Shown piece after piece: positions 9,940 to 19,193 of a stretch of 38,939 bases of DNA. The translations under genes and the position numbers were made by a program. The notes under the pieces are model-generated. The model had not been told where the DNA came from. It saw only the letters and a list, made by a program, of their open reading frames with translations, and ran no database searches. Source of the stretch: Scleroderma bovista. Taxonomy: Eukaryota; Basidiomycota; Agaricomycetes; Boletales; Sclerodermataceae. The stretch lies in NCBI GenBank assembly GCA_037178675.1, contig JAYMGJ010000367.1:1-38939 (forward strand). Direction: 5' to 3'. Position 1 is the first letter of the stretch. Each line of letters begins with the position of its first letter.

Positions 9940-10980
9940 TGTTGAAAGTTAACCAGTATGTGTTACTGGTACTTTAGCGTGTGACCGCTGTCACGCACCA
10001 AACAGGTTTGGTACAGTGAACATGGAAGATAATGCCTATATCAAATGATCCTTATGCCAAGGATAAGCACGATGGACCCTCATCGTAGCCATCTATCGCA
10101 CAAGAAGACTATCCTGATGCAAGAGATGAATGCCAATGCTGACAGTCATCTATCACATGAGAACTGCCAAGAAGCAGAAGAAACTGAAGGAATGATGTCA
10201 ATTGTGGTATGAGAAAGGAATGCACACATCTGCAGTCCAACTCCCATACCAGAATGATCAAAGAAGCTGAAGAATTGATGGAGAAACAAAGGAGAAAGAG
10301 AAGAAATGATTTTTAGCACCCAAATGTCATTTTTAGGCACCCAGTGCTGGCATTCCGATATTTTGAATAGCTCCATCAGTTCTGAAGCTATCAGGCATGT
10401 GACTATACCATCAGAGAGCCTAGAACGTGGTCTATCTGCCTGTCAAGTTCTGACACAAATCTGTTCATTTCCCATGAAGATATTCCCCCCACAATCCAGA
10501 CATTCACTTCATTGCTCACTATGGAGTCCATATTTTCTCTGGATCATTTCTCCACTATTGCTGCAGATCTCCACTATGTCCTGCTCTTAGAACAGCCTCT
10601 CCCAGAGTTCCCATGCACTACCTGGCACATATCTTCCCAGCCTGCTCCCTCAGTCCCTCTTGTTCTCAGTCAGCGCATTCTCCTCGTCAGTCCTGCATCA
10701 AGGATGTACTTTGGTCATCTTAGGTCTATTGTCAAGCTTGAAAAGTCTTCTCTGGTCATCTCTGTGTCCCCTGAGCCCTCAGCCTATGGTCCCTTCCTCC
10801 CAGATACTTGCCATGTATAGAAAGGTGGTGGTCTGCACAGGGAAGGTCTAGCCTGAAAGAAGGGAGAAGGAGAACTGTGGTGTAACCTCAGTATGCTGGC
10901 AAGCAACTGAGGGACTATGGTAATAGACTCTACTGTATGTGCAATGTATGCTTATGTAAGTAGGTAAATATACCACAACA
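9940..10980. mobile_element. Copia-like solo LTR (TGTTG...CAACA), interrupted
   Basis: The block starts TGTTGAAAGTTAACCAGT at 9940 and ends TACCACAACA at 10980, giving 5-bp inverted ends typical of LTRs. Its middle is replaced by 828 bp of another LTR family (9989-10816); without that it would be about 213 bp. The start resembles 396-440 near the Copia pol. No target duplication is visible (GAATG left, ATCTG right), so the ends or flanks are altered. Confidence 0.5.
9989..10816 (+). repeat. Fragment of the 2.1 kb LTR family, first 828 bp
   Basis: Aligns base for base, without a net length change, to the reverse complement of 35845-36672 (both 828 bp). It starts at the same terminal TGTCAC as the full copy and breaks off at CCATGT. 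The differences are mainly CG in the gypsy-borne copy against TG or CA here. An open frame of about 145 codons (about 10386-10820) runs through it and is shared with the other copy. The rest of this family member (35844 to 34573) is missing here. Confidence 0.85.
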
Positions 10981-11278
10981 ATCTGTTTATAACTCCAACA
11001 TGAAGTGGCTAAGCAACTTCATAATCATGGGAGCGGGATGGGAGCCAGTGGGAATCATCAGGAAATTAACAAAATACTTTTTGAGCTTGTACAGCTTTTT
11101 TGTGCCTTTCGGGACTTTTTGGACTTACCAGACTTATCTTGGCAAGGCACCACACAATCCAAAAGTGTGAAAAGGTAAAAAAGTCAGACTTGTTTGTGAA
11201 AAGTCAAAAAAGTGGAAAAAGTCCATATAATTCACATTAAGTATACAGTACTATTGTAATTTCTAATGTATTATCTAT
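10981..11278. other. No gene; AAAGTC-rich stretch
   Basis: Bases 11070-11225 contain many AAAAAGTC and GACTTTTT units on both strands, able to form weak hairpins. Nothing else is visible. Confidence 0.4.
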
Positions 11279-11833
11279 CTATATTACTTGTATAGGCCAG
11301 AGATGACAACACCAATATGGTCTTGGCAGGTCCTCAATGCCAGCAGTCAAGAGCTGATAGGCTGCCACTACTGATGACATTACTGGTTGGCTGCCAGCCA
11401 GCCATGGTAAACCCGGGGTCTCTTGTGGCAATGGCATCAGTGCCCAGATATCTGTGGCACTGTGCAAAACATTTGATGTGAGGATCTGCCAGGAAACATA
11501 GTCTAAGCTTTGGCTTCTGATCGGCTGTTGAATGCATGCACCAGTTGGATAAACTTTGGAAATCTGCTGCTCAAGTTTCTGTGCAGCCTCGAGATCAATA
11601 AACTGATACTTATAACCCGCCCACCTTTCCCACAGGGGCCATGCCCGTTCAGGATTGAATGTGAGGATGACACGCTCAAAGAGTGCCATGTATCTGAAAA
11701 GAATTCCCATGAGCACAATAAATTCAATTTCGTCACCAAAGCTTTCCAGACCTTTCTCAGAGATACAAGATGTGACTCCAAGTCCCCCTTGTTGCAATGA
11801 TACCCCATCAGCACTGTCAGAATTTTTTGTCAA
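11279..11833 (-). CDS. Hypothetical protein, 184 codons
   Basis: I do not recognise this. The open frame has a hydrophobic stretch (FIVLMGILFRYMALFERVIL), then FNPERAWPLWERWAGYKYQF and LEAAQKLEQQISKVYPTGAC. The aromatic-rich, helix-like middle looks protein-like. The frame starts at an ATG at 11833 but no promoter is evident. It may be an exon of a larger broken gene; the cyclin-like fragment lies upstream on the same strand. Confidence 0.35.
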   Translation of the reverse strand: MTKNSDSADGVSLQQGGLGVTSCISEKGLESFGDEIEFIVLMGILFRYMALFERVILTFNPERAWPLWERWAGYKYQFIDLEAAQKLEQQISKVYPTGACIQQPIRSQSLDYVSWQILTSNVLHSATDIWALMPLPQETPGLPWLAGSQPVMSSVVAAYQLLTAGIEDLPRPYWCCHLWPIQVI

Positions 11834-11950
11834 CCTCAGCTTGGTTTTGTTGTCTTCTCACACACCTGCAGCCTCATGAACCTCCTATGGTGTCCAGCAG
11901 TCCTTGCGGGCTCTTGCAAATACAGCTTGGAATGTTTTGGGATCGTGAGC

Positions 11951-12492
11951 TCAACAGGCATAATGAATGTACATAATCCAGACAAGTCCATATTCAGACC
12001 GATGATCTTGCAGCTCTTTGGACTTCAGAGGTTTCTCATCAGCACTCTGAGTCGCAAAGGATGAATTGGTCAACACATTTCCTTTGCGAACTGCGGACGT
12101 TGCTGAATTAGGAATGCTCGCGTGCACAATGCATCCAGAAGCATAAGATGAAAATGAAGACCCTGCTGAATTCACCTGGGTCTCATGCTCCTCATGACGC
12201 AAGTGGGGGGAATGGGATTGCAGAGGGTTGTAGGGTTGACTTCTTCGTTGATGGGAGGATGTTAGGCAGATATGGGCCAACACCCGCAAAGTCTTTGCAT
12301 ACCATTTCTTCAAACTGTTCCCACTTCAAATACTGGCACATCTCTCTCTCCATCTGGTTGATCTCCCTCAGCTGAAACATGCCCTGAGCGACGATTGACC
12401 AGCAAGGACAAGAGAGAGCTTACCGTCTGGCCATTGATCTCTTGCTGGATCGTCGAGGTAGTGGTGGTGCTGGCTGCCATTGTCATTGCCAT
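11951..12492 (-). pseudogene. Cyclin-like domain fragment
   Basis: After a canonical 40-nt intron (12381-12420 approximately, GTAAGC to CAG) the minus strand reads MFQLREINQMEREMCQYLKW followed by FEEMVCKDFAGVGPYLPNIL. The pattern of EINxMEREmcxYL-W is that of the cyclin-box end found in many basidiomycete proteins (family knowledge, from memory). The first exon is low complexity (AASTTTTSTIQQEINGQTV). A stop follows at 12192, and a Ser-rich continuation appears in another frame (12313-11951). The front of the cyclin box is missing, so this is a captured or decayed fragment. Confidence 0.45.
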
Positions 12493-12681
12493 GCTGGGGG
12501 GGGGGTCATCATCACTGTCAGTGGTGTACTGTGGATGGCCTGACAGAATGCTTACCTGTCATTGCATTGATGGTGATGCTGGGGGTGGTCTGTCTATGCG
12601 GCTTGTAACTTGGACTTTGAAAAGTTTTGGAGTGTTGTGATGTGTTGTGATTTGTCATCACAACACTCCAAAAATTTTTAC

Positions 12682-12690
12682 AAGTCCAAC
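12682..12690 (+). repeat. Target site duplication, left copy (AAGTCCAAC)
   Basis: The nine bases AAGTCCAAC stand directly before the palindromic element and again, identical, directly after it at 17154-17162. Confidence 0.88.
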
Positions 12691-13282
12691 CAGGCTCCTT
12701 CACACCTCTGCTGGGAGTCAGAGGGGCGCAAGACTTAGTGAAATTCTGAGTGGATGGACGATTATATAATTGCACGTGGACAATTCAAACCCAGCATAAC
12801 CTTAATCCCCTCACACTCCCAGCGGGGGCTGCAAGAAAACATTTGTAAACAACGTCAGCCACACGTTGGACTATGAAATAAAATGGGTTGCAAGACAATA
12901 AATCTGGCATGGTTATATAATAAACCACATGAGGCAGGTGCAGAGCATTATCTAATGTCAGAGCACAAATATTCAGTAGGAAAACTTTCGAGTAGTATTG
13001 ACTAGCAAATAATGCTAATGGAGTGTGCACAAAAAAAAAGTACAAAGTACAAAGAGAGGACACATGTGTGTATATGATTGAAATGGGGCAAATGAGAAGG
13101 CAAGATGGGGCCCAAAAAAAAGTGCACACAAGGGGACTTGAACTGGAACCTTAGGTAAAAAGAAGAGGGATGTCAACCATTGAACTAAAAGTCCAATAAT
13201 GTTATCATCAACAACGCAAATATGACCAAATCGACTACATTCAGTCATATTTGCGTTGATGACAAAGATAACAATGCCTTTA

Positions 13283-13336
13283 TGGCTTAATGGTTGATGT
13301 CCCTCTTCTTTTTACCTAAGGTGCCAGTTCAAGTCC
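13283..13336 (+). promoter_or_regulatory. tRNA-like A and B boxes in the palindrome arm
   Basis: TGGCTTAATGG (13283-13293) resembles the pol III A box and GTTCAAGTCC (13327-13336) fits the T-loop/B box core; the start-to-start distance of about 43 bases equals that in a tRNA. The mirror copy lies on the minus strand of the left arm at about 13134-13190. The stems of a tRNA do not pair, so this is at most a tRNA-derived (SINE-like) relic. Confidence 0.35.
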
Positions 13337-13732
13337 CCTTGTGTGCACTTTTTTTTGGGCCCCATCTTGCCTTCTCATTTGCCCCATTTCAATCATATAC
13401 ACACATGTGTCCTCTCTTTGTACTTTGTACTTTTTTTTTGTGCACACCCCATTAGCATTATTTGCTAGTCAATACTACTCGAAAGTTTTCCTACTGAATA
13501 TTTGTGCTCCAACATTAGATAATGCTCTGCACCTGCCTCATGTGGTTTATTATATAACTGCACCAGATTGGATGACTTTCCATAGGCTGAAATAATCAAA
13601 ATATAATATCTCGGAGTTACAAACTAGACAGAACTCTAATATAATTGCACTGTTTATTCAGACAAATAAACCATGGGCTAAAAGAATAGAATAATCTGAA
13701 TATATCTTATCTACATCAACACTCATCTCTCA

Positions 13733-15085
13733 ATGTCAGATCCTACTTATCTCAATGATTTCAACAACTTGCTTGCTGCTACTACTGAGGATGAAGATGG
13801 AATGGAAGATGAAGAATATGATGGTGCACTATGTGCAGTCACAATACTTGCAATGGCTGAAGTAGAGCGACAAGTACAGATCAAAAACCGCCATCAAACT
13901 CAGCTCTACCTTTGCCGATCTCAATTATTACCCAATCCACGCCTGGATACACCATGGCAGGTGCTATTTGACAGCCAGGATGATCGGGCATTCATCACAA
14001 CCATGAGGTTTGATGTGGAAACCTTTGGTCAGATCCTAATCTCTGGATTTGCTTCTGCATGGTACCAGACACCTATTCCTCGAGATGACACATCTACCCA
14101 TGGTGATCCATGCCCACAGTGCCGATCTCTGGATGCAGCTGGTGCCCTTGGTCTTGTGCTTCACTATCTCAACTCAACAATGACAGAGATCAGCCTACAA
14201 CAAATATTTGCCATCATCCCAAGCACAGCATCTCAATATATTACATTTGGACTCCAACTCCTACTCTCGACACTGAGTAATATGCCAGAAGCCCAGATCC
14301 ATTGGCCACAGCCCAGAGAGTTTGAGGAGCTGTCAAAGCTTGTGACTCAGTGACACCCATGACTCCATAGAGCCTTCAGAAGTATTGATGGACTGAAGCT
14401 TCCTGTCAAAACATCGGATGATCTTGATATCGAGAATGCTACATTTAATGGCTGGTTGTCTGAACATTTTGTGAGCTCAGTTATTGTATTCTCATCCAAA
14501 GGTAGTGTGCAATGATTCAATATCATTACATTGACTGGACAAACTAACACTTAGTATAAAGGGCTGATCATTAGTGCAAATATCAATGCTCCAGGTAGCT
14601 GGCATAACTCTCGAGTTTCCCTACCCATATATGGAACATTACGGAGGAAAACACCAGATGAATTTTACCTTGTTGCTGATACTGCATTCCCTCGAGGCAC
14701 AGCAGACATTGCAGGGCAGATTTGCACACCTTTGAAAGAGGGTCAATGGGTTGTGGGGACAGTTGATGAGATTGCTGAGGCTACAGCATTTAATTGAGAA
14801 CCACTCTCATACCGACAAACTGCTGAGTGGGGCATGTGAGCTATTCAAGGCTCATTTGGAAGACTTCAAGTGCCACTAAATATTGATGACAATGCAAAAT
14901 GTGGAAACCTAATCAAGACTTGTTTATGACTTCACAATCTTCGAACGGAGAAGGTTGGGATCAATCAAATCCATACAGTATATCTAAAGCATTGGCAGGA
15001 AACTGCAGAAGATATGGAAGTATGGGCAGGGTTTAGAGATATGCTATCTTCTGATCAAGTAAGGAAGGATTGAGTCTCTCACTTC
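13733..15085 (+). pseudogene. Harbinger-type DDE transposase, many nonsense codons
   Basis: One frame runs the whole length from ATG 13733 but carries eight stops (TGA at 14351, 14360, 14513, 14795, 14837, 14927 and 15071; TAG at 14552). The protein has an acidic N-terminus, then FDSQDDRAFITTMRFDVETF, a domain before the catalytic core, SIDGLKLP (first Asp), NINAPGSWHNSRV, LVADTAFPRGTA (second Asp), and SYRQTAEWGM followed by AIQGSFGRLQVPL (Glu). Several of the stops stand where Arg is expected (for example between EWGM and AIQG), consistent with CGA to TGA; the TAG before YKGLI probably replaces Trp. No frameshift is seen, so the decay is almost all point mutation. Confidence 0.85.
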
Positions 15086-15193
15086 CACTTGACATTACAG
15101 TTTGTGTAACTACAAGCACTACTCAACTTCAGAACTGTCCCCAAAGGAGAACTTCTCTTCACCTGTACTTTGTTTAGTTCACAGCATTAAAGC

Positions 15194-16486
15194 TCATGCA
15201 GATGACTTACTTGTGCCACTGGCTTCAGCAATGGAATTTGGGGCTTGGTACCCATCTCTCAGGTTCCAATTAGCATCTTCTTCGTCTGTTGGTACCCACT
15301 CAATTGCCTCGCCACCATCTGCAAACCACCTGTAGCCCTGATGTTTGTGCTTGGGCAGATTGTGGTACATTGTTTTTGGTTGATGACGCTGAGTACCTGA
15401 CATTTTAAGCATCTCATATCGCATTTGAACACAATCATATTTGCGCTGCATCTCATACAGCTCATTGCAAAGATCAAAGATTTTGCTGTGTAACTTGTCA
15501 TTTGTCACCTGTGCATCATGAAGCTGCTGTGAAAGTGTCAAGTATTGGGTGGTCGCAAGAGCACAATTGGTGTGTTCTTCATTGCATGCCTTTTGAACTT
15601 CTGGATCGAAGGCAGTTGAGAGGTGGGACATCAGTTCAGCTGCCGCAACACCTCAAGTGTTACGATGAGTGGAGGAAGCTTCTGTTTGAGTTGCACGCTG
15701 GCTGGCAACAGCTGTACAAGAGGTATTTGCATCGGGTTTCACATGGTCTCTGTCCTTGTCAGAACTGTCAGGCTTCTCAGCCACATCCTCGAAGTCAGAA
15801 TCATTAAGTTCACGGGTCCCTGCCCACTCATTGATGAGATCGTTGATACTATGGGCTCGCAAGACCTCAGGGGGACAGATACCTGTGCCAGTTGGCTTGG
15901 GTGTTCTGACAAGCTGAAGGACTACATCAGAGATAGATGATGGACTTAAACACCTATTTCGCACCTGTTTAAACTTTGTCTCAAGGGATGTTATCTTTTG
16001 ATCAGGTCGTCCATGTTTCACAGCCCACTTATTGAACTTGGTTGCAACCACCTGCCATCCCCATTGTCCAAGCAGAAGTTCCTCTTCAACATAATTGAGT
16101 AGCACAGTCATATCACCAACAGAGTAATTTTCAGCACCTTGAGGCCACCCACATTTCACCTTCGTCTCCTCTTCATCATCCAAATCAATGACATCCAGTT
16201 GCCACTTCTTTGACCTCTGCACACCTATATTCTCCTTTTCCTTTCCCTTAGATACTCTACTTTTATTTACACTAGAACTTGTGGTGGCCCCCTTGCCAGG
16301 GTGACGTGAACCAGCAATTTTGGGGGAAGCGGCTCTTCCCTGGGACTGGGCAATTGAGGATGGAATGATAAGATCATCATCTCGATTGGATGGGAGTGGC
16401 ACGAGTGCCAGATCTATGACAGGTGGTGGTGGATGCTGGAAAGTTGCAGGTGACATTGATGGCACCCACAAACCACCTGAACACAT
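15194..16486 (-). pseudogene. Harbinger partner protein, SANT/DUF6818-like
   Basis: The N-terminal third is Pro/Ser-rich and basic with a nuclear-signal-like run (SRVSKGKEKE). The domain reads YSVGDMTVLLNYVEEELLLG, WGWQVVATKFNKWAVKHGRP, SLETKFKQ, then an in-frame 51-nt intron (GTGCGA to CAG) and LVRTPKPTGTGICPPEVLRA; this resembles the SANT-like DUF6818 domain (recognised from memory). An acidic stretch and a coiled coil (LSQQLHDAQVTNDKLHSKIF, LCNELYEMQRKYD) follow, ending EASGTSKSSA. A single in-frame TGA at 15653-15655 splits it, again at a site where CGA fits. The transposase converges on it, 109 bases away. Confidence 0.75.
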
Positions 16487-16940
16487 GCCTTGGCACTGTA
16501 AATGCTATTCAGACTCTGGAAGACTTAATTGCATGAAAACCAACCTCAAATGCACATTCAATGGGCTCATTGGGCCCTTGGGTGGCACTTGTAGCATGGT
16601 AGTGATCCAGTTGGAGTGCACAATAAGAGGAATCAGGATGCAGAATCCATGCACCACTCAAATCAAGCACAAAGCAGTTGCCACTCTTGTCATACTTGAT
16701 ATCACCAGATAGCATAGGGGGGTTGGAAAGAGTCTGACCAATATGGTAGTCATGAGTTTATTTCTCATTAGAATATCTATTCGAGGGGTCTACCCCCCTT
16801 ACAGATTAAGGTTTATTTGAGGGTGCTCAGATTTAATCTGCTGTACAAAGTACTCAGCATCGCAGCACACCTGCCTTACAGAGAAAAATCTATTCAAATT
16901 TATGATATTCATGAATATTTCAGCCTACAGAAAGTCATTC
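16487..16940. other. Upstream region of the partner gene, to the right end
   Basis: No further coding region; it presumably holds the promoter and leader of the minus-strand partner gene and ends in the terminal inverted repeat of Harbinger 2. Confidence 0.5.
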
Positions 16941-17153
16941 ATTTATTGTCTTGCAGCCCATTTTATTTCATAGTCCAACATGTGGCTGACATTGTTTACA
17001 AATGTTTTCTTGCAGCCCCTGCTGGGAGTGTGAGGGGATTAAGGTTATGCTGGGTTTGAATTGTCCATGTGCAATTATATAATCATCCATCCACTCAGAA
17101 TTTCACTAAGTCTTGCACCCCTCTCACTCCCAGTGGAGGCGTGAAGGAGCCTG

Positions 17154-17162
17154 AAGTCCAAC
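17154..17162 (+). repeat. Target site duplication, right copy (AAGTCCAAC)
   Basis: Identical to 12682-12690; see the palindromic element. Confidence 0.88.
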
Positions 17163-17199
17163 TTCCTTTCAAGCAAGATGACCACAAACTGCGTTGACC

Positions 17200-17880
17200 A
17201 CCCCAACCACCACTACCCCCATTGACGCCAATGGCAGCCCGAGTGACCACGACAACGGCTGTCAATGTAACCGCAGGTAAGCAGCTGTTCACCACGTCGT
17301 TCACACACCACTGATGATGTCAATCGCCACCACAGTGGCGAAGACGAAGACGAAGATGATGGCACCCCCAGCGTTGACAATGACAGTGATGGCAATGGAA
17401 GTGGTGGGCACCCCCACATCATGTCATCCCAGCCCATCACTGACACTTTCAACCATTACCACCTCCAGCATCAATGACGGCAGCAGCGGCCAGCACCAGC
17501 ACCACCCCAGTGTCCACGACAATGGCAGCGGTTAGTACCCCTCACCATGTCCACAGCCTCCCACTGAAAATGCAAACTACCACCCTCAGCGTCCATGATG
17601 ATGAGCACACCCTCAGCATTGACAGCAGTGGCAACGGCCAGCATCACCCCCAATGTCGACGACGATAGCCGTGACAGCAAGTAAGTTTTTCTTCTTCTTT
17701 TTACCCAGTGTCCCGACGATGACAGCAGCAATGGTGATGGCCACCTGCACCACCCCAGCAATGATGACGGCTGCAGCCAGCACCACCAATGACAATGAGC
17801 AACAGTAAGTAATTTTTTTCTCTTTACACCCAGTGTCCTGACAAAGATGGCAGCGGTCACTGTCAATGGAGCACACCACT
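17200..17880. repeat. Degenerate repeats rich in GAC/AGC/CAC codons with GTAAGT..CAG gaps
   Basis: Units of roughly 100-130 bases encode, in shifting plus-strand frames, Asp/Ser/Asn/Gly/His-rich peptides such as DGSSGQHQHHPSVHDNGSG and PDDDSSNGDGHLHHPSND. Two intron-like gaps (17681-17708 and 17805-17833) begin GTAAGT, are pyrimidine rich and end CCCAG before TGTCC, but at 28-29 bases are short for real introns. It is probably a repetitive gene remnant or satellite-like sequence. Confidence 0.45.
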
Positions 17881-18329
17881 AGCCCCAATGTTGATAATGC
17901 CAACAGTCACCAGAACCCTCAGCATAGTGCCAACAACCATTCCCCCGCACATAGCCACCAGCCCCACCCCCAGCGTATTGACGCCAGTGTACTTTCTTTT
18001 TTGTGCTATCCTTGAGTCACTGTTTTGGATTACTGTAGGGCTATGTACAATCATTTACTTGTTTAGTGCTGTACTTTATTCTGAATGCATTGTGTTTTAT
18101 TCATTACCTGTGAGCTGAACAAAAGTCCAGAATAGTAAAAATAAGTGGCAGATTGCATGATAATGACAATATGTTGCACTTAAAAAAGCTTAGATAGTCA
18201 GAAAAGATGTCAGGATAGACAAAGGATCTATTTAAATAAGTCCCAGTACTATCAGTACATATGTGACAATCGGTGCCGAAATAGGTACGAATAGTACATA
18301 AAAAGTCCAGATAGACTTTTGCTAATTTC
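17881..18329. other. No gene seen
   Basis: Low-complexity plus unique DNA. Bases 18190-18320 contain repeated GTCAG/GTCCAGATAGAC-like motifs but no clear structure. Confidence 0.4.
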
Positions 18330-18663
18330 CTGATGATGTTGGTGGCCAGGAGCTTGCTAAGCTCAGCATAGGCAGAACTGATACTAGGGGCGCTGAAGTT
18401 CTTTTTTAGGTAGTCCCAGACATCCTTAATGCTGTTGAGATTCGTGATGGCGACCTGGATCGAGGGTGCAAGGTGATGTTACCAAGCGCTCTCTCAGTGT
18501 TATTGTCCCAGTCCTTTCGGTCATCATGGCCATCAGCGGGTTGAGTGGTTGAGTAAACAAACCATTGGCCCTGGGCCTGGAGGTAGGCTTGCATGGCGGT
18601 ATGCCACTGCTGCCAGTTGGAGCCAGTGAAGAGGGGAACCATCTTGTCAAGAGTGCTGGACAT
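18330..18663 (-). pseudogene. Copia gag fragment, N-terminal part
   Basis: From ATG 18663 the minus strand reads MSSTLDKMVPLFTGSNWQQW, HTAMQAYLQAQGQWFVY and ERALGNITLH, the typical start of fungal Copia gag proteins. After a frameshift near 18460 it continues SIQVAITNLNSIKDVWDYLK, FSAPSISSAYAELSKLLATN, down to about 18335. The zinc knuckle and the rest of the polyprotein are absent. It is not contiguous with the Copia pol at the left end of the window. Confidence 0.8.
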
Positions 18664-18739
18664 GGTGATATTCTGTTGGGAGTCAATGGAGTCAGCAAGT
18701 GAATGTGACAATGGACAAGCAAGAAAAGAAGAAACACCT

Positions 18740-19193
18740 GAGTGCTAGTGAAAGCACTTCTGTCAACAGCTAACTCATGACTAGGTCATGCCAGCGCAAG
18801 TTGTCGGCGATGTTCGCCATGGTTGGTGCAAGTCATCGATGAACTTCACCTGGGGCAATACAGGTGCTCAACTGGGAGCTCACTGTCTGGCACAAGTCAT
18901 CAACTGACTTTGCCTTGTGGCTGTGCAAGGGCTCAGCTAGGAGCTCACTGTGGTCCACAGCATCAAGCTAGTTAAAGTGACACTTAGGGAGCTGGAGCAC
19001 TGTCTGATGCATTGCTGCACACAGTGCGCTCACAGGGCTCATAACCTGTTGAAGCAATACCTATATATCACCTTGCTTGTCAAGGTCTCTGGCACCCCCA
19101 TTATTCTCCGTGCCTAACTCACCGGAACATGCCGGCGGACTTTGAAATTGCACCACTGTAGCATTGTTGTACTAGTAAATCATTAGTAATAAA
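18740..19193. other. No gene; short two-unit repeat
   Basis: Bases about 18828-18955 hold two similar 64-base units (CAAGTCATC....GCTCA..TAGGAGCTCACTGT). A CCGG..CCGG hairpin lies at about 19122-19135, possibly in the 3' flank of the Helitron gene. No coding region. Confidence 0.4.

Larger units (their letters stand above)
13570..16940 (+). mobile_element. PIF/Harbinger DNA transposon 2, decayed (3,371 bp)
   Basis: The ends GGATGACTTTCC..AGGCTGAAAT (13570) and, inverted, GAATGACTTTCT..AGGCTGAAAT (to 16940) match over about 24 bases with few differences. ATT is duplicated at 13567-13569 and 16941-16943. Removing the element and one ATT restores CCAGATTTATTGTC, exactly the sequence preserved in the uninterrupted left arm of the palindrome. 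Inside, a DDE transposase (plus) and a SANT-like partner (minus) are convergent, as in Harbinger 1. Confidence 0.93.
12691..17153. mobile_element. Palindromic foldback element, 2 x 536 bp arms, 9-bp TSD
   Basis: The left arm 12691-13226 is the inverted copy of the right arm, which is 13244-13569 plus 16944-17153; a 17-base loop (13227-13243) lies between. The right arm is interrupted by Harbinger 2. Without that insert and its 3-bp duplication the element is 1,089 bp and both arms are exactly 536 bp. Ends are CAGGCTCCTTCAC and GTGAAGGAGCCTG. A 9-bp duplication and long inverted ends suit Mutator-like (MULE) non-autonomous elements, but no transposase is present to confirm this. Differences between arms are mostly CG against TG or CA. 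Confidence 0.9.

Noticed and set aside
13276..13345. tRNA gene
   Set aside because: A and B boxes are present but the acceptor, D and T stems do not pair.
12785..17059. Open frames on 12785-13129 (-), 13341-13595 (+) and 16817-17059 (+) with nearly the same protein
   Set aside because: They are the same palindrome arm seen three times; the peptide (MCTFFWAPS...) is low complexity with no domain.
17681..17833. True introns in the Asp/Ser/His repeats
   Set aside because: 28-29 bases is shorter than the 40-58 base introns seen elsewhere in the window and the flanking frames contain stops.
19100..19193. Left end of the Helitron
   Set aside because: A CCGG hairpin is present but no CTRR or TC end in a suitable place; not called.
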